Positions 8,002 through 15,997 of a stretch of 64,000 nt of DNA are shown here, piece by piece. The number at the start of each line of letters is the position of its first letter. The first letter of the stretch is position 1. The notes under the pieces are model-generated. The model had not been told where the DNA came from. It saw only the letters and a list, made by a program, of their open reading frames with translations, and made no database searches. The stretch is from an uncultured Bacteroidia bacterium. GTDB lineage: Bacteria > Bacteroidota > Bacteroidia > Bacteroidales > F082. The DNA is taken from contig CACXUM010000009.1 of the NCBI GenBank assembly GCA_902770835.1, forward strand, positions 1 through 64,000, written 5' to 3'. A program made the translations under genes and the position numbers.

Positions 8002-8919
8002 ATGCAAAACTTCAATCTACATACCCATAGCATTTATTCCGACGGCAAGTCGCAGCCTCGCGAAATCGTGGAAGAGGCTGTCCGTCAGGGCTTGACGACA
8101 TTGGGCTTTTCCGAGCATAGCCCTTTGCCCTTCGACAACGATTTTTCCGTCAAGGAGGCCGATATGCCGTGTTATGTGGCCGAAATCGCCCAACTGAAAG
8201 CGGAATTCAAGGATAAAATCGACCTGTATTGCGGTTTGGAGGCCGATTATCTCACGGGCGTTTCCGAGCCTTTTGCCGTGACCAAAGAAAAGTATCATCT
8301 TGATTATCTGATTGGTGGCGTGCATCTTGTTATTGAACCGGCCCTTCGACAAGCTCAGGGACCTGAAGAAACCAAGGTCGTTGAGCCTGTCGAAACGCCG
8401 ACCCAAACAATAAATCCCGATGAAATCTGGTTCATCGACGGTCCAAAATGGGAAGTCTATGACGAAGGCCTGCAAAAGTTCTTCGATGGCGACATCCGCC
8501 GTGCCGTGCGCCGATTCTACGAACAATCGAACGAAATGATTGAAAACGAGCCGTTTGACATCATCGCCCACTTCGACAAAATCAAGATGCACAACCGCGA
8601 CCGCTATTTCCACGAAAACGAGCCTTGGTACCGCAAGTTAGCTTTAGAAACCCTCGACCTCATCCGCGAGAAAGGCTTGATAATGGAAATCAACACGCGC
8701 GGCATCTACAAGAAACGCTACAACGGCTTCTATCCTTCGCCTTGGCTGATGGAGGAGGCCTGCAAGATGCACATTCCCGCCATCATCTCCGCCGACGCGC
8801 ACCATTTCAGCGAAATCACATTGGAGTTTTCCGCCGCCGAGGAAGCCTTGAAGAAAGCGGGCTACTGCAGTGTGGTGAATTTCAAGAACGGGCGATGGGT
8901 TGAGGTGGCGATTTCGTGA
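8002..8919 (+). CDS. PHP-domain histidinol-phosphatase-like phosphoesterase with repeat insertion
   Basis: 305 aa. The metal-binding motifs of the PHP superfamily are all present: NLHTHSIYSDGK (1st), GFSEHSPLPF (2nd), CGLEADY (3rd), IGGVHLV, IIAHFDKIK, EINTRGIYK and ISADAHHFSEI. It most resembles HisK-type histidinol-phosphatases. Residues 114-132 (containing ALRQAQGP and VVEPVETP) are encoded by a copy of the dispersed TTCGACAGGCTCA palindrome. They separate IGGVHLV from WFIDGP, which are close together in the family. The frame is kept and all catalytic motifs survive, so the protein is probably active. Confidence 0.85.
   Translation: MQNFNLHTHSIYSDGKSQPREIVEEAVRQGLTTLGFSEHSPLPFDNDFSVKEADMPCYVAEIAQLKAEFKDKIDLYCGLEADYLTGVSEPFAVTKEKYHLDYLIGGVHLVIEPALRQAQGPEETKVVEPVETPTQTINPDEIWFIDGPKWEVYDEGLQKFFDGDIRRAVRRFYEQSNEMIENEPFDIIAHFDKIKMHNRDRYFHENEPWYRKLALETLDLIREKGLIMEINTRGIYKKRYNGFYPSPWLMEEACKMHIPAIISADAHHFSEITLEFSAAEEALKKAGYCSVVNFKNGRWVEVAIS
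8341..8398. repeat. Dispersed palindromic repeat inside the PHP gene
   Basis: Arms CCCTTCGACAAGCTCAGGGACC and GGTCGTTGAGCCTGTCGAAACG. Same family as 4851-4910. It adds about 19 codons in frame. Confidence 0.9.
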
Positions 8920-8958
8920 AAAGTTGGAGTGAAAACTACTGGTTTTCGGGATTTTTGC

Positions 8959-8967
8959 TATTTTTGC
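8959..8967 (+). promoter_or_regulatory. -7 element of DUF4160/DUF2442 pair 2
   Basis: TATTTTTGC, 28 bases before the ATG at 8996. The surrounding 25 bases match the promoter of pair 1 almost base for base. Confidence 0.7.
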
Positions 8968-8995
8968 GGATGGAAAAATCACAAATATAATAGTC

Positions 8996-9295
8996 ATGCC
9001 TGATATTTATACTTATTTTGGATTCATATTCTCGTTCTTTTCCCAAGAGCACGAGCCGATTCATGTCCATGTTGAGCATCAAGACCGAATGACCATTTTT
9101 GACTTGATAATTGTGGATGGCGAGTTGATTGAAATCAAGAAAAGAGATAAGGGGAAACCATTGGTGGGTAAAGATGAGAGGACAGCTATTGAGTTTATTG
9201 AAAAGTATTGGAAGGAGATTGTGGAGAAATGGGTTTCATTCTTCGTCTATAAGAAACGGGTAAGATGTACTGACATTAAAACGAAGTTGAAATGA
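8996..9295 (+). CDS. DUF4160 protein (pair 2)
   Basis: 99 aa: MPDIYTYFGFIFSFFSQEHEPIHVHVEHQDRMTIFDLIIVDGEL. It has the EHEPIHVHVEH signature of DUF4160. The tail after about residue 85 (FVYKKRVRCTDIKTKLK) is longer than in pair 1. Its stop overlaps the start of the DUF2442 gene by four bases (ATGA), indicating translational coupling. The pair is divergent in sequence from pair 1 but shares its promoter. Confidence 0.8.
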   Translation: MPDIYTYFGFIFSFFSQEHEPIHVHVEHQDRMTIFDLIIVDGELIEIKKRDKGKPLVGKDERTAIEFIEKYWKEIVEKWVSFFVYKKRVRCTDIKTKLK

Positions 9296-9576
9296 AGCAG
9301 ATTAGTATTGATAATGTGCAGTATGTGGATGGCTTGATGCTGTCGTTGTTGTTCAGTGACGGCAGCACCCAAACTATTGATTTCAGTGGTTTTTTCGAAA
9401 AACATCCTCATCCTCAATATAACAAGTATAAGAAAATCTCGGAGTTCAAGAAATTTTGGCTACGCAATGGCAATCTCATTTGGGGCAAACATGCCGATTT
9501 AAGTTTTCCGTTAAATGCACTTTATTTTGGGGATTTGGAATTGTGCTGTGACGATGAATGGCCCGAAGCAAATTGA
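9292..9576 (+). CDS. DUF2442 protein (pair 2)
   Basis: 94 aa: KQISIDNVQYVDGLMLSLLFSDGSTQTIDFSGFF...FKKFWLRNGNLIWGKHADLSFPLNALYFGDLEL. The order of elements matches DUF2442 (N-terminal strand pair, then a W-G--ADL motif). It is coupled to the DUF4160 gene by ATGA overlap. Putative antitoxin-like partner; activity unproven. 9577-9750 downstream is A+T-rich and shows no convincing gene. Confidence 0.75.
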   Translation: MKQISIDNVQYVDGLMLSLLFSDGSTQTIDFSGFFEKHPHPQYNKYKKISEFKKFWLRNGNLIWGKHADLSFPLNALYFGDLELCCDDEWPEAN

Positions 9577-9742
9577 AAGCATTAAACAATTAATAATCAA
9601 TAATATAAAAACCATCAACATAACAAAAAGAACAACTAAAACATACACATAATCATTTAGAATAGCATTTCAAAGACGTATTCTTGAGCATCAATTTCCA
9701 CAATGTCTCTTTGGGGACACCATATCAAGAAACCGTTATGAG

Positions 9743-9830
9743 ACGCCATTTTTTTGGCGTGGAATAACTTGTTGATATGGTGGGCGTGGAAACCCGATGC
9801 TCGGCAAGTTGAACAAATTCCACGCTTTTT
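9743..9830 (+). promoter_or_regulatory. Overlapping hairpins and T-run before the XRE gene
   Basis: A small hairpin ACGCCA/TGGCGT (9743-9760) overlaps a larger inverted repeat GCGTGGAA (9757-9764; second copy 9784-9791) / TTCCACGC (9818-9825). TTTTTT then runs into the ATG at 9832. The arrangement resembles an attenuator or operator. Confidence 0.4.
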
Positions 9831-9831
9831 T

Positions 9832-10041
9832 ATGCACATCGGGCAACATATCAAAGAGGTAATGCGGCAGCAGGGCGTTACGGCCACAAAGTTGGCTGAG
9901 GACATTTGTTGTGCTCGCCCGCATATCCATAGGATTTTCCGTAAGGAGAATATGGATATTGCCCTGCTTGAGCGAATTTCCACTGCTTTGAATTATGACT
10001 TCTTCCGCGATCTTTCGGATGAATTTCAAGGGAAAGTGTAA
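9832..10041 (+). CDS. Small XRE-family helix-turn-helix protein
   Basis: 69 aa from the ATG at 9832 (MHIGQHIKEVMRQQGVTATKLAEDICCARPHIHRIFRKENMDIALLERIS). It is a single Cro/CI-type HTH (helix 2-turn-helix 3 around TATKLAEDICCARPHIHRIF) with little else, so probably a dimeric repressor. An in-frame TTG at 9754 would add 26 residues but falls inside the hairpins. There is no adjacent toxin-like gene; the next gene downstream is a secreted protease. Confidence 0.75.
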   Translation: MHIGQHIKEVMRQQGVTATKLAEDICCARPHIHRIFRKENMDIALLERISTALNYDFFRDLSDEFQGKV

Positions 10042-10219
10042 CCAATGAGGTTACTGTAACTGAATTGGTTACTTGAAAAAGTGCCTTGAAACACTTGGAG
10101 AAAGTATTTTTGTGGTCTAATCAATTAACAACTATAACTGTAGGCGACAGGATAAAGACGACCATAAAGAAAATGAGGAAAGAATTGATGACAAAAGTCT
10201 GTTATTCCGTTTTTTTCGC

Positions 10220-10228
10220 TAATTTTGT
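10220..10228 (+). promoter_or_regulatory. -7 element of the subtilase gene
   Basis: TAATTTTGT, 29 bases before the ATG at 10258. It excludes the TTG at 10225 as a start. Confidence 0.6.
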
Positions 10229-10257
10229 CCAACAAACTAACAAATAAACATAAACAA

Positions 10258-12351
10258 ATGAAACCATCAATCATCAAATCAACAATCGTTTTGGCAATGG
10301 CGTTGCTGCCTTTGTTTTCTTTCGGGAAAGAGCAAATCACCAAGACCGAAAACGAGACTTTCGTGGAAAACGAATTCATCATTTGGTTGGAGCAAGGCGT
10401 GGATGCCGCTACTTTTTCCGCCAACTCAAATATGGGGATTTTGCCCAAAAGAATGTTATCCAAAAGGCTGAATATCTGGCTTTTCGAAATCACTGACAAG
10501 GCTGAATCACGAGAAGTGAAGATGGAGCGACTTTGGAAGCATCCTGATGTCCGCGTCATCCAAAACAACCATACGAACATCACGCTACGCGAGGCGATTC
10601 CCGACGACCCCTATTTCGGCCAACAATGGGCACCGGCCATTATGAGCCTGCCGCAGGCTTGGGAAGAGTTCACCACGGGCGGTGTCACGGCGACAGGCGA
10701 CACCATCGTGGTGGCCGTCATCGACGGCGGTGCCGATTGGACCCACGAAGACCTGAATTGCTGGATAAACACCCGCGAAATCCCTAACAATGGCATCGAT
10801 GACGACGGCAACGGTTATGTGGATGACTATCGTGGTTGGAATGCCTACAATCACAATGGAAATGTCGGTGCCAACCACCACGGCACCCATGTTTCGGGCA
10901 TCATCGGAGCGGTTGGCGACAACGGAAAAGGCGTTTGCGGCGTGAACTGGGACGTGAAGGTCATGTCCATTTGCGGAAGTTCGAGCAACGAATCCATCGT
11001 GGTGGAGGCCTATTCATACGCTTTGGAAATGCGTGCCCGCTACAATGAAACCAACGGCGAGGAAGGCGCTTTCATCGTGGCCACCAATTCATCCTTTGGT
11101 GTCGATTACGGCAATCCCGATGATTATCCCATCTGGTGCTCGATGTACGACGAGATGGGCAATGTCGGCATATTGAGTTGCGGTGCTGGCCCAAACCTAA
11201 ATGTGAATGTCGATGTGGTCGGCGATGTGCCGTCTGCCTGTCCGGGCAACTATCTGATAGGCATCACCAACACCACCTCGCAAGATGTGAAATATGGCAG
11301 CGCGGGCTATGGCATCGAAAACATCGACCTTGGCGCACCCGGCACAAGCATCTATTCCACAACGCCAAACAGCAACTACGGCAACTCCACCGGAACCTCT
11401 ATGGCCACTCCGCAAGTCTCTGGAACCATTGCACTGATGTATGCAGCCCTGCCCGAGGAAATGATGCAGGCCTGCAAAAACGACCCCGCAAGCTTCTGTC
11501 TTTCAGTGAGACAATCCCTTTTTGATGGTGCCGACCATCTGCCTTCTCTCGACGGTTTGGTAGCGGAGGGAAGAAGACTAAACGCATACAGGGCAATAGA
11601 AAACTTATTAAACGGCGTAACCACGCCCACTTTGACTGGTGAGGTCAAGATTGACGGCGAACCTGTTTTCGGGCAAACTCTGACTGCCGTAACGGATTTG
11701 GGTTCAATCCCATCCATCCCCGATTTGGGCGAATTGGCTTACCAATGGAAACGCGACACAACAGCCATTGAAGGTGCTGTTTTCCAGACTTATACTTTGA
11801 CCGAGGACGACATTGACGAGAACATTTGCGTGCAAGTCACTGCCGAGAATTGTGTGGGAACAGTAATTTCACCTCTTGTCGGCCCGGTCCGAAAGGCAGA
11901 ACAGGCAATGCCCGAAGCCCCGCAAATGGAGAGCAACACCGAAACAAGCATCACTCTTGTTATTGAAGAAGGTTGCGAATACAATATCAACGGCGGCGAA
12001 TGGCAAGATTCCACGATTTTTGAAGGCCTCACGCCGAATACATCTTACACCTTCACGCAACGCAAAAAAGAGACAAGGTCGTATTACGCCTCTCCCACAA
12101 GTCCCGAAGCGGTGTTTTGCACGAGGCCATACGACCAACTTTGCGAAAACCATAGAAGCCTCTTCAAAATCTATCCCAACCCTGCCAAAGGATATGTAAT
12201 CATTGAAGGCACGGGCACTATGACCGTCACCAATGCCCTCGGCCAAACCATTATGACCAAGGAAATCAAGAACAAAGAAAAATTGGAATTGCCTCAAGGG
12301 TTGTATTTTGTGACATTGGGCGGTGAAACGCGGAAAATTGTGGTGGAATAA
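10258..12351 (+). CDS. Secreted S8 subtilisin-like serine protease with type IX sorting domain
   Basis: 697 aa. Signal peptide to about residue 23 (PLFSFG), then a propeptide-like segment to about 120. The subtilase catalytic triad is clear: Asp156 in AVIDGGADW, His208 in NHHGTHVSG and Ser381 in GTSMATPQVSG. After the catalytic domain come a beta-rich region (about 450-550, TLTGEVKIDGEPVFGQTL) and a second short domain. The C-terminus (FKIYPNPAKGYVIIEG...VTNALGQTIMTKE...GLYFVTLGGETRKIVVE) is a type IX sorting domain. It is exported to the cell surface or medium, probably to degrade protein. Monocistronic. Confidence 0.92.
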   Translation: MKPSIIKSTIVLAMALLPLFSFGKEQITKTENETFVENEFIIWLEQGVDAATFSANSNMGILPKRMLSKRLNIWLFEITDKAESREVKMERLWKHPDVRVIQNNHTNITLREAIPDDPYFGQQWAPAIMSLPQAWEEFTTGGVTATGDTIVVAVIDGGADWTHEDLNCWINTREIPNNGIDDDGNGYVDDYRGWNAYNHNGNVGANHHGTHVSGIIGAVGDNGKGVCGVNWDVKVMSICGSSSNESIVVEAYSYALEMRARYNETNGEEGAFIVATNSSFGVDYGNPDDYPIWCSMYDEMGNVGILSCGAGPNLNVNVDVVGDVPSACPGNYLIGITNTTSQDVKYGSAGYGIENIDLGAPGTSIYSTTPNSNYGNSTGTSMATPQVSGTIALMYAALPEEMMQACKNDPASFCLSVRQSLFDGADHLPSLDGLVAEGRRLNAYRAIENLLNGVTTPTLTGEVKIDGEPVFGQTLTAVTDLGSIPSIPDLGELAYQWKRDTTAIEGAVFQTYTLTEDDIDENICVQVTAENCVGTVISPLVGPVRKAEQAMPEAPQMESNTETSITLVIEEGCEYNINGGEWQDSTIFEGLTPNTSYTFTQRKKETRSYYASPTSPEAVFCTRPYDQLCENHRSLFKIYPNPAKGYVIIEGTGTMTVTNALGQTIMTKEIKNKEKLELPQGLYFVTLGGETRKIVVE

Positions 12352-12412
12352 CCGCATTTTCGTGAAAAATACACATCATTTTGCATATCTCCTTTCCAGT
12401 ACAGACGAAATA

Positions 12413-13534
12413 TTATAAGAGCAGCGTATAGAAATTATCCGGGTTGACGGTCATGATTTCCGTGTTGGGATAGGCTTTCAGGAAAGTTTGGCTTGTTTTG
12501 GCCTTCTTCTTCGGATTCCATTTGAATTCGTATGCGGTGAAACGTCCATCGGCTTCCTCAATGTAGTCGATTTCCTGTTGCTGTGTTGTTCGCCAAAAAT
12601 AACGGTTGACAAATTGACGATCGTATGCCCTTTTCTTGACCAATTCGCTGATCATCCAGTTTTCCCACAATGCCCCTGTGTCGTCGCGAAGCGCAAGGTC
12701 GTTGAAATTGTTAATGAGGGCGTTGCGGACACCGTTGTCGTAGAAATAGATTTTACGCGCGGTCTTTAACTCATTGCGGAGATTGCGGCTCAATGAACCA
12801 AGCCTGAAAACGACTTGGGCTTGTTCCAACAGGACGATGTATTTCTCCACGGTGTTTTTGTCCAAGTCAACTTGTTGCCCCAATTCGTTCAGTGACACCT
12901 CGCTTCCCACCTGAAAAGCCAACGATTGTAATAACTTGACCAATTTGTCAGACTTTTTGACGCGCTCCCATTCGAGGATGTCTTTGTACAAGTAACTGTC
13001 AGTGATTTGTTTAAGGACTTCTTTTTCGTCGCCAAGGTGCGTGACGACATCAGGGTAGTAGCCATAGACCAAACGAAGCGGCAAGTGTTTGATTTCCTCG
13101 AAAGCATTTGTGTGCTCGGCCATTTCGGCGAAAGAGAGCGGAAACAAGGTGTATTCCCATTTTCGTCCCGTCAAAGGCTCATTGACACGATTGGCAAGTT
13201 CGAAAGATGAACTTCCGGTAAGGATGAGTTGCACATTCGGCAGATTATCGGTTATCAACTTCATTTTCAGGCCGATATTCTCTATTCGTTGTGCTTCATC
13301 CACGATTATGATTGTTTTTGACCCTATCAAACTGCGAAATTTTTCCACCGACACTTCCTGCAATAAAGTCCTTGTGGCGAGTTCATCGCCATTGAGCCAT
13401 AAAACGTCATTTGTTCTATTCGTCAGTTCGTGCAGCAATGTGGTTTTCCCCACCTGTCGTGCCCCTATAAGCACGATGGCTTTTCCATTGAAAAAGCGGT
13501 TTTTGATGACTTTGTGAAGTTTTCGTTCTATCAT
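12413..13534 (-). CDS. AAA ATPase with DUF4143/PD-(D/E)XK-like C-terminus
   Basis: 373 aa. N-terminal P-loop: Walker A GARQVGKTT (Lys30), Walker B IIIVDEAQR (Asp79-Glu80), sensor-like ILTGSSS. A winged-helix-like segment follows (about 200-240, VSLNELGQQVDLDKNTVEKYI). The C-terminal domain is of the DUF4143 type and carries a nuclease-like constellation: Asp323 in EIDYI, then Glu336-x-Lys338 in YEFKW. Such proteins are numerous in Bacteroidota and have no settled role. Two palindromes overlap the promoter (13567-13621). Similar architectures lie at 32 kb (decayed) and 34-35.5 kb. Nuclease activity is inferred from motifs only. Confidence 0.85.
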   Translation of the reverse strand: MIERKLHKVIKNRFFNGKAIVLIGARQVGKTTLLHELTNRTNDVLWLNGDELATRTLLQEVSVEKFRSLIGSKTIIIVDEAQRIENIGLKMKLITDNLPNVQLILTGSSSFELANRVNEPLTGRKWEYTLFPLSFAEMAEHTNAFEEIKHLPLRLVYGYYPDVVTHLGDEKEVLKQITDSYLYKDILEWERVKKSDKLVKLLQSLAFQVGSEVSLNELGQQVDLDKNTVEKYIVLLEQAQVVFRLGSLSRNLRNELKTARKIYFYDNGVRNALINNFNDLALRDDTGALWENWMISELVKKRAYDRQFVNRYFWRTTQQQEIDYIEEADGRFTAYEFKWNPKKKAKTSQTFLKAYPNTEIMTVNPDNFYTLLL

Positions 13535-13552
13535 AATTTGCTTTTTTACCGT

Positions 13553-13561
13553 GCAAAAATA
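13553..13561 (-). promoter_or_regulatory. -7 element of the AAA/DUF4143 gene
   Basis: TATTTTTGC on the minus strand, 18 bases before the ATG at 13534. Confidence 0.7.
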
Positions 13562-13566
13562 CTAAA

Positions 13567-13621
13567 TTTGGTGATTCAATTCACCAAATATTATAATTTT
13601 TGGTGATTTTATTCACCAAAA
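13567..13621. promoter_or_regulatory. Two palindromic operator-like sites (TTTGGTGA...TCACCAAA)
   Basis: Site 1 is 13567-13588 (TTTGGTGATT-CA-ATTCACCAAA less one pair) and site 2 is 13598-13621 (TTTTGGTGA/TTCACCAAAA). Site 1 falls where the -33 element of the ATPase promoter should be, so a bound protein would block transcription. Each arm is 8-9 bases. Confidence 0.75.
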
Positions 13622-13671
13622 TCAATGTTTTTTTATGGGTCTTTTTTTCTGTCTGATACATTCTTTGAAGG

Positions 13672-13709
13672 CAAAAAAACAACATTGCCACTGTTTATGG
13701 CAATGTTTG
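13672..13709 (-). terminator. Terminator of purC
   Basis: On the minus strand AACATTGCC and GGCAATGTT form a 9-bp stem followed by GTTTTTTTG, 70-100 bases after the purC stop. Confidence 0.85.
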
Positions 13710-13777
13710 TTTCGTGAAAAATATGCATCTTTACCCTAAAAAAGTGCCGAAAAATATGCAAAAAAATTGCATATTTT

Positions 13778-14722
13778 TCATAACTTCAAGTAATTCAGCA
13801 CATTGTTTTCAATGCGCTTCAAAAGGTCTTCCGAATCAGGTGCCTTTTCAAATTTGTGCCCCGTCACCTTCTCGTAAAGCTCGATGTAGCGTTCTGAAAC
13901 GCTGTTGACGTATTCGGGCGTCATTTCGGGCACTTGTTGGCCTTCCTTGCCTTGGAAGCCGTTGGCCATCAGCCATTCGCGGACAAATTCCTTCGAGAGT
14001 TGCACCTGCGGTCCGCCTTTGGCAAAGCGTTCCTCGTATTGGTCGGCGATGAAGTAGCGCGACGAGTCGGGCGTGTGGATTTCGTCCATCAGCACGATTT
14101 GGTCGCCAATCTTGCCGAACTCGTATTTCGTATCGACGAGAATCAAGCCCTGCTTGGCCGCGATTTCGGTGCCGCGCAGGAAGAGTTTCCGCGTAATGTC
14201 CTCAATTTGAGTGTAATCCTTCTCACTAATAAGGCCTTTGGCGATGATTTCCTCGCGTGAGATGTCCTCGTCGTGGCCTTCCTCGGCCTTGGTGGTCGGG
14301 GTGATGATAGGCTCGGCAAAACGTTGGTGCTCCTTCATCCCGTCAGGAATCTGTACGCCGCAGATGGTGTGCTGACCGCTCTTGTAGGTGCGCCACGAAC
14401 TGCCCGTGAGGTAGCCACGGATAATCATCTCAATGGGGAAAGGTTTGCACAAACGCCCCACAGTGACCATCGGGTCAGGGGTGGCAAGTTTCCAGTTGGG
14501 GACGATGTCGGCGGTGGCATCTAAGAACATGGCGGCTATCTGGTTGAGTACCTGTCCCTTATAGGGAATACCCTTGGGCAGGATGACGTCGAAAGCCGAG
14601 ATGCGGTCGGTGGCGACCATCACCATATACTCGTCGTTGATGAAATAACAATCGCGGACCTTGCCGTGATAGACCTTGGTTTGGCCAGGGAAATGGTAAT
14701 CTGTTTTTGTTAAAGCGTTCAT
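13778..14722 (-). CDS. purC: SAICAR synthetase PurC
   Basis: 314 aa, full length. It joins CAIR and aspartate with ATP to give SAICAR in de novo purine synthesis. Family motifs are in order: [13 protein letters not shown] (ATP-binding start), [56 protein letters not shown]. It lies downstream of phoH, separated by 136 bases that include a large inverted repeat, and has its own terminator. No other purine genes are in the window. Confidence 0.97.
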   Translation of the reverse strand: MNALTKTDYHFPGQTKVYHGKVRDCYFINDEYMVMVATDRISAFDVILPKGIPYKGQVLNQIAAMFLDATADIVPNWKLATPDPMVTVGRLCKPFPIEMIIRGYLTGSSWRTYKSGQHTICGVQIPDGMKEHQRFAEPIITPTTKAEEGHDEDISREEIIAKGLISEKDYTQIEDITRKLFLRGTEIAAKQGLILVDTKYEFGKIGDQIVLMDEIHTPDSSRYFIADQYEERFAKGGPQVQLSKEFVREWLMANGFQGKEGQQVPEMTPEYVNSVSERYIELYEKVTGHKFEKAPDSEDLLKRIENNVLNYLKL

Positions 14723-14762
14723 TTTATGTTGAATTGTTGATTGTTTAATTGTTGTTTGACTA

Positions 14763-14858
14763 TGGCTTATGACTATGGCCTATGGCAACTTCACCTCATG
14801 GCCGAACATCATCCCTTTGGTGTGAGTTGCCATAGTCATTGGCCATTGGCCATAAGCC
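14763..14858. repeat. Large imperfect inverted repeat between phoH and purC
   Basis: The left arm (14763-14795) contains GGCTTATGACTATGG and TATGGCAACTTCACC; the right arm (14819-14858) contains GGTGTGAGTTGCCATAG and GGCCATAAGCC. The right arm abuts the phoH stop. It may serve as a 3' end or processing signal for phoH, or be a mobile repeat. Confidence 0.7.
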
Positions 14859-15818
14859 TTAAATTTCTTCCTCTTCATGATGTTTCTTATAAGCATTAAT
14901 AATGTCCGTCACCAACTTGTGCCGCACCACATCCTTGTCGTCCAAATAGATGAACTCTATGCCGCGCACATCCTTCAAAACCTCCATTGCTTGCGGCAGT
15001 CCCGAAGGCGTTTTGGGCGGCAGGTCGATTTGGGTGATGTCGCCAGTGACGATGAACTTGGCCGAGCGTCCCATGCGGGTGAGGAACATCTTCAATTGGC
15101 TGCGGGTGGCGTTTTGCGCTTCATCCAAAATGACAAAAGCGTGGTCCAAGGTGCGCCCACGCATGAAGGCCAAAGGCGCGATTTCAATCGTATGGTCTTC
15201 GAGATAACCCTCTAATTTCGTGGAAGGTATCATATCGCGCAAAGCATCATAAAGCGGTTGCAGATACGGGTCGAGCTTGTCTTTCAGGTCGCCGGGGAGG
15301 AAACCGAGATGCTCGTCGGCTTCGACGGCGGGACGGGTCAAGATGATTCTCCTTACTTGCTTGGCTTTCAGTGCCCTGACGGCCAAAGCCACGGCAGTAT
15401 AAGTCTTTCCCGTTCCGGCTGGGCCGATGGCGAAGACCAAATCCTTCTGTTCCGATGCCGTCACCATCCTTTTTTGGTTGGCCGTAATCGCCTTGATGGG
15501 CACGCCGCTACGCCCAAAAACCAGTACATCACTCTCCGACATCTTCTGTTGCAACTCAGTGTCAGTGCTTGCCATCATCACGTCTTCCACGGTTTGTGCG
15601 GTGATTTTCCCGAAACGCTCCAATTGCACCATCAAAGTTTCGTAGCGGTTGGTGAAATACTCGATTTCCTCATCATCGCCTATCACCTTCAAAAAGTCGC
15701 CACGCGCGATGAGTTTCAACTTGGGAAACATGCTTTTCACTAATTCCAAATACTTGTCGTTTGGGCCGTGAAGTTCCTTAGGGTCAACGTTTTCTATCTG
15801 AAGAATCTGCTCTGCCAT
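14859..15818 (-). CDS. phoH: PhoH-family ATPase
   Basis: 319 aa. An N-terminal KH-like segment (LIARGDFLKVIGDDEEI) precedes the PhoH P-loop domain: Walker A GPAGTGKTYTA near residue 134, LTRPAVEADEHLGFLPGDL, and Walker B FVILDEAQNATRSQLKMFLTRMG with VTGDITQIDLP. PhoH/YbeZ proteins are RNA helicase-like ATPases linked to ribosome maturation with the endonuclease YbeY, which is not in this window. The name reflects homology, not a proven phosphate response. Its -7 element is at 15858-15866. Confidence 0.95.
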   Translation of the reverse strand: MAEQILQIENVDPKELHGPNDKYLELVKSMFPKLKLIARGDFLKVIGDDEEIEYFTNRYETLMVQLERFGKITAQTVEDVMMASTDTELQQKMSESDVLVFGRSGVPIKAITANQKRMVTASEQKDLVFAIGPAGTGKTYTAVALAVRALKAKQVRRIILTRPAVEADEHLGFLPGDLKDKLDPYLQPLYDALRDMIPSTKLEGYLEDHTIEIAPLAFMRGRTLDHAFVILDEAQNATRSQLKMFLTRMGRSAKFIVTGDITQIDLPPKTPSGLPQAMEVLKDVRGIEFIYLDDKDVVRHKLVTDIINAYKKHHEEEEI

Positions 15819-15857
15819 GTTTGCTGGGTTTATCGAAGTATGTCGTTTTATTTAGCC

Positions 15858-15866
15858 GCAAAGATA
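15858..15866 (-). promoter_or_regulatory. -7 element of phoH
   Basis: TATCTTTGC on the minus strand, about 40 bases before the ATG at 15818. Confidence 0.7.
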
Positions 15867-15960
15867 GTCTATTTTTCAGTTGTTTCGTTTCTTGCAATGA
15901 CAGATTGCAAAAAACGAAGATTTTTTTCAAAAACCTATCTTGGATTTGGCATAAATGCTA

Positions 15961-15969
15961 TACCTTTGC
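15961..15969 (+). promoter_or_regulatory. -7 element of the SAM-hydroxide adenosyltransferase gene
   Basis: TACCTTTGC, 28 bases before the ATG at 15998. It excludes an in-frame upstream start at 15821. Confidence 0.7.
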
Positions 15970-15997
15970 AAAATCATTGACGAAGCGAAGGAAATCG

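Noticed and set aside
9657..9983. 108-codon open frame antisense to the XRE gene
   Set aside because: No family resemblance, and it spans the hairpin region. The last 30 codons could be a remnant, but nothing supports expression.
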